Positions 20,216-31,700 are shown, counted from the stretch's first letter. The stretch: DNA of 64,000 nucleotides from an uncultured Mucilaginibacter sp. (GCF_903893715.1 NZ_CAITNG010000139.1:79985-143984), one strand, 5' to 3'. Notes: generated by a model not told the origin, from the sequence alone. Program-made: numbers and translations.

Positions 20216-22609
20216 TTATTCCTTTGAGTACTTGCTGATCTTATCGTACAAATTCCTGGGATCGAAAGGTTTCAGGATATAATCGTTCATCCCGGCATCT
20301 CCAATCATATCCATTTGGTTGTTCAACATCGACGCTGTAAGTGCGATAATTGGCAACTGCTGAAAAAAAGTTTCTGGATTTGCGCGGATATGCCTGGCTG
20401 CTTCGAGACCATCCATTTCGGGCATGTGGATATCCATCAGCACCACATCGTAATTCCTGTTCAGTTCGATTTTTTCGACAGCCTCCCTACCGTTTATGGC
20501 AAAATCGGCACTAACACCCCATTTCTTCAAAACTCTATCTATCAGCATCCGATTGATCTGGTTATCATCGGCAACCAATACATTTAATTTTAGGCCAATT
20601 TCCACTTTGTTGGTATTTATAGTAGTTGCAGCTGCGCTGCTTTTGTTAAAGGTTATGGTAAACCAAAATTTCGAGCCTTTTCCGTACACGCTTTCAACGT
20701 TAATGCGCGAATCGTGCAGTTCCACCAGGCGTTTGGTGATGGCTAATCCTAAGCCTGTGCCACCGTATAAACGTGTTATACTTTCGTCGGCCTGTTTAAA
20801 CGACTCAAAAATAGTGTTTATTTTGTCAGCTTTAATGCCTATCCCGGTATCGCTTACTTCAAAACGGATACGAACTTCGTTTTGGGTCTGCTCAATCACT
20901 TTTAAGTCGACCGTAATGCCGCCTTTTTCGGTAAACTTCACTGAGTTACCTATCAGGTTCAACAATATCTGGCATATCCGTGTTTTATCACCGATAATGA
21001 AATCGGGCAAACTATCGTCAAACTGTGCCTTGATATAAATATCTTTTCCTTGCGCTTTAAACTGCATGGAGCTGATGACGCTGTTTACCATATCGCGCAA
21101 GTCAACATTTATCTTTTCCAGCACAATGTTACCTGTTTCCACCTTTGTAAAATCAAGCACATCATTGATCAGCGTCATCAGGTTATCTGCCGAAAACTTC
21201 AGGATGTTCAGGTTCTCTTTTTGGGCTTCGTTGGTATTATCGTCCATCAACAAGTGCGATATACCAATTACGGCGTTGAGCGGTGTACGTATCTCGTGGC
21301 TCATTACCGAAATAAACATATCCTTGGCGCGGTTTAGCTGCAAGGCTTCTTCTTTTGCCGATACCAGTTCTATTTCGGTCTTCTTTTTTGCGGTTACGTC
21401 TATAACAACCTCCACGTATTTATCAACCTCGCCCTGCGCGTCCAAAATAATGGAGTTGATAACCGATATCCAAATGGGTTGTCTGTCTTTTCGGTAAATC
21501 AGCAAATCGACTTCAAAGGATTGTTTGTTTTTTGAAAGTTCGCGCGCTTTTTGGATGATGGAAACATCAGTCAGCTCCCCTTTCAATACATCGCCAAGTG
21601 GTTTATCCCGAACATCGTCGAGGTTATAACCGGTTATTTTTTCGAACGCATTGTTTGTCCACAATACATCGTTATTGGCATTGCTGATGACTACACCATT
21701 GCTCACCTTGCTTGCCACCAACGACAATAGCTCCAACTCATTGACTACCTTTTTCTGATAAGTGATATCGCGGCCACTGGCGTACCAGCTTTGGCCCTTT
21801 GCAATTACCGACCAGCTTAACCATTTTACTTCACCTGAGCGGTTAACTATACGTGTTTCAAGGTCGTAGGCTTTCTTTTTGTTCCGTAAACCATCTTCGA
21901 GTAATATGAAGGTTTTTTCCTGATCGGCTTTGGGAAAGAAATGCCAAATAGGTACTCCAATTGCCTCGGCTGGTGTATAGCCCAATACCCGTGTAACGGC
22001 CTGGTTAATCAGTTGTATCTTACCTTCCCTGTCGGTTACGCAATGTACCTCGGGCGAGTTGTTGAACAGGTTAAAAAACTCATTGTGTAATTTTGAGCTC
22101 TGCTCCAATTCATGGTATTGCCTGCGCAGGGTTACATGCGATACCACCTCGCGGGCCAACGTTTTTAAGGCGTCTTTTTGTTCGTCTGTCAGGTAATGTG
22201 GTACTGTATCGGCCACACACAGTGTACCTATGCGGTAACCATCATCGTCAATAATAGGCGCAACCGCGTAAAAACGGATACCGCCCTCTGTAACAGAAGG
22301 ATGATCGGCAAACAATTCGTTTTTGGTAGCATCAGGCACATCCAAAATCTCATCGCTCAAAATGGTGTAGCGGCAAAATGTTTCCGACCGCTTAATCTCG
22401 GTATTCTCAACCCCAATTTTTGATTTGTACCACTGCCTGTCAGCGTCGATAAAAGTAACCAGCGAAATGGGCGTTTGACAAATGTAAGAGGCCAGACGGT
22501 TAATGGCGTCGTAATCCTGCTCGAGCGCGGTATCCATAATACCGTAGGATAGGAGCGCTTTAAGGCGCTCATCCTCATTTACGGGAACGGGATTACGATC
22601 AATTGTCAT
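20216..22609 (-). CDS. Hybrid sensor histidine kinase (GAF-PAS-PAS-HisKA-HATPase-REC)
   Basis: MSHEIRTPLNAVIG, GGTGLGLAITKRLVELH, DVVLMDIHMPEMDGLEAARHIR. Confidence 0.93.
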   Translation of the reverse strand: MTIDRNPVPVNEDERLKALLSYGIMDTALEQDYDAINRLASYICQTPISLVTFIDADRQWYKSKIGVENTEIKRSETFCRYTILSDEILDVPDATKNELFADHPSVTEGGIRFYAVAPIIDDDGYRIGTLCVADTVPHYLTDEQKDALKTLAREVVSHVTLRRQYHELEQSSKLHNEFFNLFNNSPEVHCVTDREGKIQLINQAVTRVLGYTPAEAIGVPIWHFFPKADQEKTFILLEDGLRNKKKAYDLETRIVNRSGEVKWLSWSVIAKGQSWYASGRDITYQKKVVNELELLSLVASKVSNGVVISNANNDVLWTNNAFEKITGYNLDDVRDKPLGDVLKGELTDVSIIQKARELSKNKQSFEVDLLIYRKDRQPIWISVINSIILDAQGEVDKYVEVVIDVTAKKKTEIELVSAKEEALQLNRAKDMFISVMSHEIRTPLNAVIGISHLLMDDNTNEAQKENLNILKFSADNLMTLINDVLDFTKVETGNIVLEKINVDLRDMVNSVISSMQFKAQGKDIYIKAQFDDSLPDFIIGDKTRICQILLNLIGNSVKFTEKGGITVDLKVIEQTQNEVRIRFEVSDTGIGIKADKINTIFESFKQADESITRLYGGTGLGLAITKRLVELHDSRINVESVYGKGSKFWFTITFNKSSAAATTINTNKVEIGLKLNVLVADDNQINRMLIDRVLKKWGVSADFAINGREAVEKIELNRNYDVVLMDIHMPEMDGLEAARHIRANPETFFQQLPIIALTASMLNNQMDMIGDAGMNDYILKPFDPRNLYDKISKYSKE

Positions 22610-22621
22610 TATCGCAGCAAG

Positions 22622-23893
22622 TTACTTATATAGTGGAAACTTTTCCACTAATTCGTTTACCTTTTTACGAATTTTATTTAAGTTTTGTTCGCTTTCCGGG
22701 TTTTGTATTACAGCATCTATCAATTCAACAATCTTTTCCATTTGCTTTTCTTTCAGGCCGCGCGTGGTAACAGCTGCGGTGCCTACCCTGATGCCTGAAG
22801 TAACAAATGGCGATTTGTCATCATAGGGCACCATGTTTTTATTCACCGTAATGTCGGCTTTAACCAATGCATTCTCGGCATCTTTGCCTGTAATATTTTT
22901 ATTACGCAGGTCGAGCAGTATCAAATGATTATCAGTTCCGCCCGAAACTATTTCGTAACCAAGCTTAATAAATGCGTCGGCCATAGCTACGGCATTCTTT
23001 TTAACCTGCACAATGTACTTCATGTAATCGTCGCTCAAAGCTTCGCCAAAAGCCACCGCTTTGGCAGCGATGATATGCTCCAACGGGCCACCTTGCGTGC
23101 CCGGGAATACTGCAGAATCCAATAAGGCCGACATCATGCGTGGCTCGCCCTTAGGTGTTTTTAATCCCCATGGGTTTTCAAAATCTTTGCCCAACATAAT
23201 CATGCCGCCACGCGGGCCGCGCAGGGTTTTATGGGTGGTTGTAGTTACTATATGGCAATGCGGCAGCGGGTCGGTCAATAAACCGCGAGCAATTAAACCT
23301 GCAGGGTGCGATATATCGGCCAAAACCAAAGCGCCAACTTCGTCGGCCACTTGGCGGATAAAGGCATAGTCCCAATCGCGGGAATAGGCCGAGGCACCGC
23401 AAATGATCATTTTTGGTTTCTCTGCTAAAGCAACTTTTTTCAGTTGAGCATAATCAATTAAACCGGTGTCTTTTTTAACACCGTAGAAAAAAGGCTGATA
23501 TAATTTTCCTGAGAAATTAACAGGCGAACCATGCGTTAAATGCCCACCATGCGATAGGTCAAAACCTAAAATCTTATCGCCCGGCTGCAAACATGCCAGC
23601 ATAACGGCTGCATTGGCTTGCGCGCCCGAGTGCGGTTGCACGTTTACCCATTCGGCATTAAACAATTGTTTGGCACGCTCAATGGCAATGGTTTCAATTT
23701 CGTCAACAATTTGGCAACCGCCATAATAACGTTTGCCAGGTAGCCCTTCGGCATATTTGTTGGTGGCCACCGAACCGGCAGCTTCCATAACCTGCTTGCT
23801 TACAAAGTTTTCGGATGCGATAAGCTCCAGTCCTTCTTCCTGGCGCTCTTGTTCTTCTTCAAGTAAATTAAATATCAGTTTGTCTCTTTTCAT
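22622..23893 (-). CDS. glyA: Serine hydroxymethyltransferase (start at 23893)
   Basis: [43 protein letters not shown]. The track start at 23914 falls inside a -7 box (23912-23919), so ATG 23893 is preferred. Confidence 0.96.
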   Translation of the reverse strand: MKRDKLIFNLLEEEQERQEEGLELIASENFVSKQVMEAAGSVATNKYAEGLPGKRYYGGCQIVDEIETIAIERAKQLFNAEWVNVQPHSGAQANAAVMLACLQPGDKILGFDLSHGGHLTHGSPVNFSGKLYQPFFYGVKKDTGLIDYAQLKKVALAEKPKMIICGASAYSRDWDYAFIRQVADEVGALVLADISHPAGLIARGLLTDPLPHCHIVTTTTHKTLRGPRGGMIMLGKDFENPWGLKTPKGEPRMMSALLDSAVFPGTQGGPLEHIIAAKAVAFGEALSDDYMKYIVQVKKNAVAMADAFIKLGYEIVSGGTDNHLILLDLRNKNITGKDAENALVKADITVNKNMVPYDDKSPFVTSGIRVGTAAVTTRGLKEKQMEKIVELIDAVIQNPESEQNLNKIRKKVNELVEKFPLYK

Positions 23894-23911
23894 TGTATTG
23901 ATTAAAGGCTG

Positions 23912-23919
23912 CAAAGGTA
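23912..23919 (-). promoter_or_regulatory. -7 box TACCTTTG of glyA
   Basis: Perfect TAnnTTTG about 18 nt before ATG 23893. Confidence 0.45.
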
Positions 23920-23940
23920 ACCAAATTTTATTTGGCTGTT

Positions 23941-24684
23941 TTAATTTTTAGCGCTTATCCAAAAATTGTTGTAGCCCATACCTATCTGTATATCTATCAG
24001 TTCCTGTTGCAGCATTTCGAGCAGGGCCAAAAAATTGTATACAAAATGCACTTTATTGTCCGAGTTTCTTAAAAGTCCTTTAAAATCGAGTTTTGAGTTA
24101 ATGGCCAGCAGCTTGCCGATGGCTTCCTTTTGTTTCTCGATGGTATAAGGGTATTGTACCACTGTATGTGTAACCACCTGACTGCGATTTTGATATTTAG
24201 CCATTACCCGGTGGTAAACCATCATCAACTTATAAAGGTCAAAACTTTCCAGTTCTTCGCCGGGGGTCGCTATTTCGGCAACGGTTTCCATATCCACATG
24301 GATATTGCCGCGCCGTTCCATCACAAAGCGTGCTTCTTCCAGTGGTTTTAGTTCTTCGCAAATGTCTTTATAGCGCTTGTAGGCGATGAGTTTTTGTACC
24401 AGGTCTTGTTTGGGGTCAAGCTCGTTACCGTCTTCATCCACGCTATACCTTGGCAGCAATAGTTTGGCTTTTATGCGCATCAAGGTTGCGGCCACATAGA
24501 TAAATTCGCTGGCCAGCTCCATATTGAGGTTGTTCATGTGGTGGATATAATCCAAAAAGTCGTCGGTAATGCGTGCGATGGAAATTTCGTGGATATCCAG
24601 TTCGTCCCGCTCTATAAAAAAAAGCAGCAAGTCAAAGGGACCTTCAAACTGTGGGAGTTTGATTTCGAAATTTTCTTCCATCAT
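23941..24684 (-). CDS. scpA: Segregation and condensation protein A
   Basis: [35 protein letters not shown]. Confidence 0.95.
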   Translation of the reverse strand: MMEENFEIKLPQFEGPFDLLLFFIERDELDIHEISIARITDDFLDYIHHMNNLNMELASEFIYVAATLMRIKAKLLLPRYSVDEDGNELDPKQDLVQKLIAYKRYKDICEELKPLEEARFVMERRGNIHVDMETVAEIATPGEELESFDLYKLMMVYHRVMAKYQNRSQVVTHTVVQYPYTIEKQKEAIGKLLAINSKLDFKGLLRNSDNKVHFVYNFLALLEMLQQELIDIQIGMGYNNFWISAKN

Positions 24685-24691
24685 CAGTAGT

Positions 24692-24699
24692 CAAAATTA
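24692..24699 (-). promoter_or_regulatory. -7 box TAATTTTG just before scpA ATG
   Basis: Perfect TAnnTTTG, 7 nt before ATG 24684. Confidence 0.45.
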
Positions 24700-24814
24700 A
24701 TGATTTGCAAGCTTTTATGACATAGTAGTAAACAGAATAAATTGACACTTATTTGTATCGGTTTTTTCGAAGTAATTGGTTTAATTTGTATCTTTATTTC
24801 TACGGCTATATTAA

Positions 24815-26743
24815 ATGAAGGTACCTGCGGGGCAATTACTGCAAAAAATAGAATACCCATCTGACTTAAAGCTACTTAAAGAAGATGAGCTTAAACAGCT
24901 AAGCGATGAGCTTCGTCAATATATTATTGATGTGGTATCGGTTAATGGCGGGCATTTTGGAGCCAGCCTTGGCGTTGTTGAGTTGACCGTTGCCCTGCAC
25001 TATGTTTTAAACACCCCGTACGACCAGTTGGTTTGGGACGTAGGCCATCAGGCTTACGGACATAAAATATTAACCGGCCGCCGCGATGAGTTTCATACCA
25101 ACCGGATTTTAGGTGGCATCAGTGGCTTTCCTAAGCGTTCGGAAAGCATTTACGATACCTTTGGCGTGGGCCACTCTTCTACTTCCATATCGGCAGCTTT
25201 GGGTATGGCCGTTGCATCGCAACACAAAGGCGAAACCGACCGCCAACATGTGGCCGTAATTGGCGATGGTGCGATGACAGCAGGTATGGCTTTTGAAGCG
25301 TTGAACCATGCGGGTATCGAAAAATCGAACCTGCTGGTGATTTTGAACGACAATTGTATGTCGATAGACCCCAATGTGGGCGCATTGAAAGAATACCTGA
25401 CTGATATATCCACATCAAAACACTATAACCGTTTTAGGGACGATATCGCCAAAGTATTGGCAAAAATATCATCAATAGGGCCGGATGCTTATAAGATTGC
25501 CCAGAAAATTGAGAAAAGCATCAAGGGTACATTGTTAAAAAACAGTAACCTTTTCGAGGCCTTAAACTTCAGGTATTTCGGTCCGATTGACGGGCACGAT
25601 GTAGAACACCTGGTAAAGGTGCTTAAAGACCTGCGCGATATTCCCGGCCCCAAACTATTACATTGCATCACTGTAAAGGGCAAAGGTTATTCGTTAGCCG
25701 AAAAAGACCAAACCAAATGGCACGCGCCAGGCCTTTTCGACAAAATTACCGGCGAAATAAAAAAGACCGTTTACGAAAAACCACAACCACCCAAATACCA
25801 GGATGTATTTGGGCATACATTGATTGAACTGGCAGAGCAAAACCCAAAGATAATGGGCATAACCCCGGCCATGCCAAGCGGGAGCTCTCTTAACCTGATG
25901 ATGAAAGCCATGCCAGACCGCGCTTTTGACGTGGGCATTGCCGAACAACATGCCGTTACCTTTTCGGCTGGCCTGGCTACACAGGGTATGGTGCCGTTTT
26001 GCAATATCTACTCCAGCTTTATGCAGCGGGCTTACGACCAGGTGATACACGACGTGGCCATACAAAACCTGAACGTTGTATTTTGTTTGGACCGTGCCGG
26101 TATTGCCGGAGCCGATGGGCCAACGCACCACGGCGCTTACGATTTGGCTTATATGCGTTGCATACCCAACATGACGGTATCGGCACCCATGAACGAAGAA
26201 GAACTGCGCAACCTGATGTTTACTGCACAACAGGAAAACATGGGGCCATTTAGCATACGCTACCCTCGCGGTAACGGGGTCATGGTTGACTGGCAACGCC
26301 CAATGAAAGCCATCCCGGTTGGCAAGGGCCGTAAGGTTTGCGATGGCGAAGATGTGGCCGTGCTATCCATAGGCACCATAGGCAACGAAGTGGTAAAGGC
26401 ATTTGCGCAACTGATACCCGAAGGGTACCACCCGGCCCATTACGACCTGCGTTTTGTAAAACCATTGGACGAAGATTTATTGCACGAAGTATTCTCCAAC
26501 TTCGATAAGATAATTACCGTTGAAGACGGTTGCCTGCAAGGAGGTATGGGCAGCGCGGTGATAGAATTTATGGCCGATAATGGCTATACTGCCCAGGTAA
26601 TACGCCGCGGCATCCCCGACAAAATAATAGAGCATGGCGAGCAGCCGGAACTTTGGGCCGAATGTGGTTACAACGCGGCCGCCATAGTGAGCCTCGTAAA
26701 AGACATTGCCGTAAAACGCACCACCCGCACAATCGCATCCTGA
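24815..26743 (+). CDS. dxs: 1-deoxy-D-xylulose-5-phosphate synthase
   Basis: 642 aa; DVGHQAYGHKILTGR, GDGAMTAGMAFEALNHAG, TVKGKGY, GIAEQHAVTFSAGLA. Confidence 0.97.
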   Translation: MKVPAGQLLQKIEYPSDLKLLKEDELKQLSDELRQYIIDVVSVNGGHFGASLGVVELTVALHYVLNTPYDQLVWDVGHQAYGHKILTGRRDEFHTNRILGGISGFPKRSESIYDTFGVGHSSTSISAALGMAVASQHKGETDRQHVAVIGDGAMTAGMAFEALNHAGIEKSNLLVILNDNCMSIDPNVGALKEYLTDISTSKHYNRFRDDIAKVLAKISSIGPDAYKIAQKIEKSIKGTLLKNSNLFEALNFRYFGPIDGHDVEHLVKVLKDLRDIPGPKLLHCITVKGKGYSLAEKDQTKWHAPGLFDKITGEIKKTVYEKPQPPKYQDVFGHTLIELAEQNPKIMGITPAMPSGSSLNLMMKAMPDRAFDVGIAEQHAVTFSAGLATQGMVPFCNIYSSFMQRAYDQVIHDVAIQNLNVVFCLDRAGIAGADGPTHHGAYDLAYMRCIPNMTVSAPMNEEELRNLMFTAQQENMGPFSIRYPRGNGVMVDWQRPMKAIPVGKGRKVCDGEDVAVLSIGTIGNEVVKAFAQLIPEGYHPAHYDLRFVKPLDEDLLHEVFSNFDKIITVEDGCLQGGMGSAVIEFMADNGYTAQVIRRGIPDKIIEHGEQPELWAECGYNAAAIVSLVKDIAVKRTTRTIAS

Positions 26744-26974
26744 GATTGTTAACACCCGGCGCTATTTGTTAATATTTAATATCTAAATTGTTGTGCTGTT
26801 ATATTGTTGTTAAACAATAAATCATAAACACCCTCCGTTAATGTTTTTTTAACGTTGTACCCCTAAAAAATTTAATTGTTAAAAAATGTTAAATACTGTA
26901 ACTATTACGGTAGGTAGTCCGTCTTATAAGTGCAAATCAGCTCAATTAAGTTATTATTAATTGCCTGATGGCAT

Positions 26975-27002
26975 CTGTTAATGATTTGTTAACAGCTTTT
27001 TT
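26975..27002 (+). terminator. Putative intrinsic terminator
   Basis: CTGTTAA-tgatttg-TTAACAG followed by CTTTTTTAT; AT-rich stem. Confidence 0.4.
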
Positions 27003-27087
27003 ATACCGGGTGACGTAGCTTCGCAGAAAGTTAATCCCCACATTAAGTAGTAAGTATTTCGTTCTTTATAAGGTCAGTTAATAGTAG

Positions 27088-27118
27088 AAACGGTTGATGA
27101 TACTTCAACCGTTTTTTT
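27088..27118 (+). terminator. Strong + strand intrinsic terminator
   Basis: AAACGGTTGA-tgatact-TCAACCGTTT followed by T run; lies about 345 bp downstream of dxs. Confidence 0.75.
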
Positions 27119-28622
27119 ATGCCTTATATTTTGCCATAACAACGGGTATATGTTTTGCCACTTGGCCTGCCAATACCACCGCAAGTTTATCCGGCAATGC
27201 CATATCGTCGCCGCTTTTTCCATGTAAGTATGTCCCTAATATGCAAGCATTTTCGGGTGAGTATTTTTGGGCAAGCAGCGCGGTTATTACGCCGGTCAGC
27301 ACATCGCCCATACCACCGCTGGCCATGGCAGGGTTGCCGGTGGGGTTAAAATACAGTTTACCATCGGGGGTGCCGGTTACGGTATATTGGTTTTTGAGTA
27401 CAATATTAAGTTGGTATTCCTTTGCTTTCAGCCTCATGGTTTCGAGCCGAGCCCACCAGGTTTTGTGTTCGCCAAACAAACGGTCGAACTCTTTCATGTG
27501 CGGGGTGAGGATGCTGCCTTTGGGTATCTTCTTTAATAGTTCCGGGTTTTCGGCCAATAAGTTGAGCGCGTCCGCATCAATTACCATTGGTGCATTGAAT
27601 TTATCAAATGTTTCTTTTAACAAAGTCAGGGCTTCACGTTTCATCCCAAGTCCGGGGCCGATGGCTATCGCGCTAAAAGTATCCCATTCAATATCCATCA
27701 TTTTAATACCAAGACGTACAATAGCCATCACTTCGGGCATCAAACTGTTTAAGGCCGTTAAACCACTTTCGGGAATACAGGCTGTAGTTAAACCAGCCCC
27801 GGTATGTACACAGGCCGATGAACATAGCAAAGCCGCACCCATGGTTTCGGGCTGGCCGGCAATAATCAAAGCGTGGCCATAGGTGCCTTTATGGCTAAAC
27901 GCTGCGCGCGGTTTTAGCATTTTCCCAATATCGGCCTCCTCTGTAAATTGAAAAGCACTGTTGAGCCTTCGGATAAACCCCCTATCCAAACCAATATCAA
28001 CTACGGCAAAGCGCTCGATATAGGGTGCGGATTCGGGCAATAAAAAATTGACTTTCGGCTGCTGAAAGGTAATGGTGAGGTTTGATTGGATGGCCGTAAT
28101 TCCTGTCGGGATATCCCCATCGCAATAAAAACCGGTTGGCACATCAACCGCCACAATGGTTTTGCTCAAGTCATTCAGGTGTTTAACCAATCTTTCAAAG
28201 TCGCCATGCAATGGCTTGTTTAACCCCGTGCCTAACAACGCATCGATAATAATGTCGGCGTTTTCAGCAGGGAGGGCCTCACCGGTTTTTATTTCCAGCA
28301 ATTCGATGCCTTTATGCCTGATGCGTTTAAAGTTCTCTATAAAATCATCCGTCGACCTGTCGGAAAACCGGGCAATCTTTACTGAAATATTTTGATAGCT
28401 GAACCTGTACAACATCCGGGCGATGGCCAAACCGTCGCCGCCGTTATTACCTGTGCCGCAGTAAACAGCAATGCTTTTTGCCTTATCGGGATATTGGTCG
28501 ATAAAACAACTCACAAATGCCGCGGCAGCGCGCTCCATTAAATAAACAGAGGCTATTGGCTCGTGCGTTATGGTATAAGCGTCGGCTTCACGGATTTGGG
28601 ATGAGGTAAGGATAGGTAGCAT
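27117..28622 (-). CDS. nnrD: Bifunctional ADP-dependent NAD(P)H-hydrate dehydratase / NAD(P)H-hydrate epimerase
   Basis: 501 aa; YjeF_N (GNNGGDGLAIARML) + YjeF_C (TPHMKEFDRLFG, NPAMASGGMGDVLTG). Confidence 0.95.
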   Translation of the reverse strand: MLPILTSSQIREADAYTITHEPIASVYLMERAAAAFVSCFIDQYPDKAKSIAVYCGTGNNGGDGLAIARMLYRFSYQNISVKIARFSDRSTDDFIENFKRIRHKGIELLEIKTGEALPAENADIIIDALLGTGLNKPLHGDFERLVKHLNDLSKTIVAVDVPTGFYCDGDIPTGITAIQSNLTITFQQPKVNFLLPESAPYIERFAVVDIGLDRGFIRRLNSAFQFTEEADIGKMLKPRAAFSHKGTYGHALIIAGQPETMGAALLCSSACVHTGAGLTTACIPESGLTALNSLMPEVMAIVRLGIKMMDIEWDTFSAIAIGPGLGMKREALTLLKETFDKFNAPMVIDADALNLLAENPELLKKIPKGSILTPHMKEFDRLFGEHKTWWARLETMRLKAKEYQLNIVLKNQYTVTGTPDGKLYFNPTGNPAMASGGMGDVLTGVITALLAQKYSPENACILGTYLHGKSGDDMALPDKLAVVLAGQVAKHIPVVMAKYKA

Positions 28623-28672
28623 GACTTTATAAAGTTACGCAATAGAAGATTTGTTTTAGATGATTTGTATCA

Positions 28673-31537
28673 CTACTTCTTCTTGTTCTTCGCCGTCAAC
28701 TCCATTTCCTTTTTCAGGAACATGCCGGTAAAGCTGCCTTTTACTTTGCACAGGTCTTCTGGAGTCCCTTCGAACAATATTTTGCCTCCGCCTGAGCCGC
28801 CTTCGGGGCCGAGGTCAATCACATGGTCCACTACTTTTATCACGTCGAGATTATGTTCTATCACCAATACGGTATTGCCTTTATCAACCAGCAGGTTGAT
28901 AACGCCTAACAACACATTGATATCCTCAAAATGCAAACCTGTTGTCGGCTCATCCAAAATATAGAAGGTATTGCCGGTATCCTTTTTGGAAAGTTCGGTG
29001 GCCAGTTTAACGCGTTGCGCCTCGCCGCCCGATAACGTGGTTGACGATTGGCCTAAAGTAATGTATCCCAAAGCTACATCTTCCAATGTTTTTATTTTGC
29101 GATAGATAGACGGGATATGTTCAAAAAACGGACAAGCATCCTCAATGCTCATGTCCAATACATCGCTGATGGACTTGCCTCGGTAACGCACTTCAAGCGT
29201 TTCGCGGTTATAGCGGCGACCGTTGCACTCTTCGCAGGGAACTGCTACATCGGGTAAAAAGTTCATTTCGATCACTTTCATGCCGGCGCCCTGGCAGGTT
29301 TCGCAGCGGCCACCCTTTACGTTGAACGAGAAACGGCCGGGTTTGTAGCCGCGTATCTTCGATTCGGGCAGGGCAACGTACAGGTTACGGATGTCAGAGA
29401 ATACGCTTGTGTAAGTTGCCGGGTTTGAGCGCGGTGTACGACCTATCGGCGACTGGTCGATTTCGATCACTTTATCGATATGTTCCAGGCCTTCTATCTT
29501 GTCGTACGGCAAAGGATGCTTTTTCGCCCTGAAAAAGTGGTGATTCAGTATAGGATACAACGTTTCGGTAATCAAACTTGATTTACCGCTGCCCGATACC
29601 CCTGTAACGCCGATGAGTTTGCCTAAAGGGAAATCAACTGATACCTTTTTAAGGTTATGGCCTGTAGCCTTTTTTAGCGACAATGTTTTACCGTTGCCCG
29701 GCCTGCGTTTTGCAGGCACGGCAATTTCCCGCTCACCATTGAGATACGATGTGGTGAGTGTATGCACTACCATTAACTCGGCAGGGGTACCTTGTGCCAC
29801 TATTTGGCCGCCGTGAACACCGGCTGCCGGCCCCATGTCGATGACATGGTCGGCTTCCAGTATCATGTCCTTGTCGTGCTCCACAACCAAGACGGTATTG
29901 CCCAAATCGCGCAGGTTTTTGAGGGCTTTTATCAGCCGGTCGTTATCGCGCTGGTGAAGGCCTATGCTTGGTTCATCCAAAATGTACATCACGTTCATCA
30001 GTTGCGAACCAATCTGAGTTGCCAGGCGGATACGTTGTGCCTCGCCGCCCGAAAGCGTTTTAGCGGTACGGTCGAGTGTTAAATAACTTAAACCCACGTC
30101 CAGCAAAAAGCCGATGCGCGAGCGTATTTCTTTCAGTATTTCTTTGGCTATTACATTCTGGCGTTCGTTTAACCTGTCTTCCAGCCCTTCAAAAAAAGCT
30201 TTCAGGTCGGTGATGTCCATACAGGCCAGCTCGAATATGTTCTTGCCATCCACTTTAAAGTGCAGCGATTCTTTTTTCAATCGTGCACCATCGCAAACCG
30301 GGCAGGTTTTAAGTACACGGTAGCTGTCCATATCGCCTAAAGCATCTTCTCCGCGTTTTTCCTGCTGCTCTTCCAGCATTTTGATGATGCCATCAAAACT
30401 GATCTGGTAATTGGTTACGTTCCATTTGTTGTATTCTACGGGAACAGTAATCAATTCGTGTGAGCCGTTAAGGATAATCTCCAGTTTTTCGCGTGGAATC
30501 TTTTCTATTGGTGTAGCCAAAGCAAAATCGTACTTTTTTGCCAAGGCTTTTAATACCTGGAATATCCATGTTTCTCGGTATTCGCCCAGGGGGGCCAAAC
30601 CGCCGTTCATGATGCTGAGTTTGGGGTTGGGTATCACCGATGCCTCATCCACCTCGAAAATATAGCCCAGGCCATCGCAACGCTCACACGCGCCGTAGGG
30701 CGAGTTGAATGAGAAAGTGTTCGGCTGCGGCTCATCGTATGATATGCCCGAAACCGGGTCCATCAAAAATTTACTGAAGTAAAACAGGTTATTATCCTTG
30801 TCGGCTATCCTTATGATGCCTTTGGCGGCTTTTAGGGCCGTCTGTATGGAAGTATGCAAACGCTTGGTGTCCTTGTCGCTCACCACCAGCCTATCCACCA
30901 CAATATCTATGTCGTGAATTTTGTAGCGGTCCACCTGCATTTTGGGTTCTACGTTCATCATTTCGCCATCCACCCAAACCTTGATATAGCCTTGTTTGCG
31001 TATCTGCTCGAACAGTTCGCGGTAATGCCCTTTGCGGCCTTTTACTATCGGGGCCAGGATGTTTACCGGCTGATCGTTAAACTTTTCGAGTATGGTGCGC
31101 AGTATCTGGTCTTCGCTCATGCGCTCCATTTTCTCGCCGGAAACGTATGAATATGCATCACCCGCTCGGGCGTAAAGCAAGCGCATAAAATCGTATATCT
31201 CGGTAATAGTGCCTACTGTTGAGCGTGGGTTTTTGCTGGTAGTTTTCTGTTCGATGGCGATAACGGGGCTAAGACCTGATACTTTGTCGACATCGGGACG
31301 CTCCATGCCGCCCATGAACTGGCGCGAATAGGCCGAGAAAGTTTCCATATAACGGCGCTGACCCTCGGCATAAATGGTATCAAAAGCCAACGACGACTTG
31401 CCGCTACCACTCAGCCCGGTAATAACTACCAGCTTGTTGCGCGGAAAGGAAACATCAATATTTTTTAAGTTATGTACCCTGGCCCCAAAAACTTCTACTT
31501 CACTTTGCCCGCCCAGGTCGACTGTTTTTTCACTCAT
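28673..31537 (-). CDS. uvrA: Excinuclease ABC subunit UvrA
   Basis: 954 aa; ITGLSGSGKSSLAFDTIYAEGQRRY, two ABC signatures LSGGEAQR. Confidence 0.98.
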   Translation of the reverse strand: MSEKTVDLGGQSEVEVFGARVHNLKNIDVSFPRNKLVVITGLSGSGKSSLAFDTIYAEGQRRYMETFSAYSRQFMGGMERPDVDKVSGLSPVIAIEQKTTSKNPRSTVGTITEIYDFMRLLYARAGDAYSYVSGEKMERMSEDQILRTILEKFNDQPVNILAPIVKGRKGHYRELFEQIRKQGYIKVWVDGEMMNVEPKMQVDRYKIHDIDIVVDRLVVSDKDTKRLHTSIQTALKAAKGIIRIADKDNNLFYFSKFLMDPVSGISYDEPQPNTFSFNSPYGACERCDGLGYIFEVDEASVIPNPKLSIMNGGLAPLGEYRETWIFQVLKALAKKYDFALATPIEKIPREKLEIILNGSHELITVPVEYNKWNVTNYQISFDGIIKMLEEQQEKRGEDALGDMDSYRVLKTCPVCDGARLKKESLHFKVDGKNIFELACMDITDLKAFFEGLEDRLNERQNVIAKEILKEIRSRIGFLLDVGLSYLTLDRTAKTLSGGEAQRIRLATQIGSQLMNVMYILDEPSIGLHQRDNDRLIKALKNLRDLGNTVLVVEHDKDMILEADHVIDMGPAAGVHGGQIVAQGTPAELMVVHTLTTSYLNGEREIAVPAKRRPGNGKTLSLKKATGHNLKKVSVDFPLGKLIGVTGVSGSGKSSLITETLYPILNHHFFRAKKHPLPYDKIEGLEHIDKVIEIDQSPIGRTPRSNPATYTSVFSDIRNLYVALPESKIRGYKPGRFSFNVKGGRCETCQGAGMKVIEMNFLPDVAVPCEECNGRRYNRETLEVRYRGKSISDVLDMSIEDACPFFEHIPSIYRKIKTLEDVALGYITLGQSSTTLSGGEAQRVKLATELSKKDTGNTFYILDEPTTGLHFEDINVLLGVINLLVDKGNTVLVIEHNLDVIKVVDHVIDLGPEGGSGGGKILFEGTPEDLCKVKGSFTGMFLKKEMELTAKNKKK

Positions 31538-31700
31538 ATATAGTATGCACCCAAACTTATATTGTTATCGCGCTTTCAGCGTAACTCCCTAAAATAGACA
31601 GTTTTTTGAAAGCCTGCAAAGATAAGCAAAAAACGGGTGCAGTTTTATCAATCTAAGGATATGATATAAAGATGTTTAATCAGTTTGGACAGCCAAATTA

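Noticed and set aside
25694-26296. 200-aa minus ORF
   Set aside because: Antisense to dxs.
27094-27882. 262-aa + strand ORF
   Set aside because: Antisense to nnrD and starts inside a terminator hairpin; no protein-like motifs.
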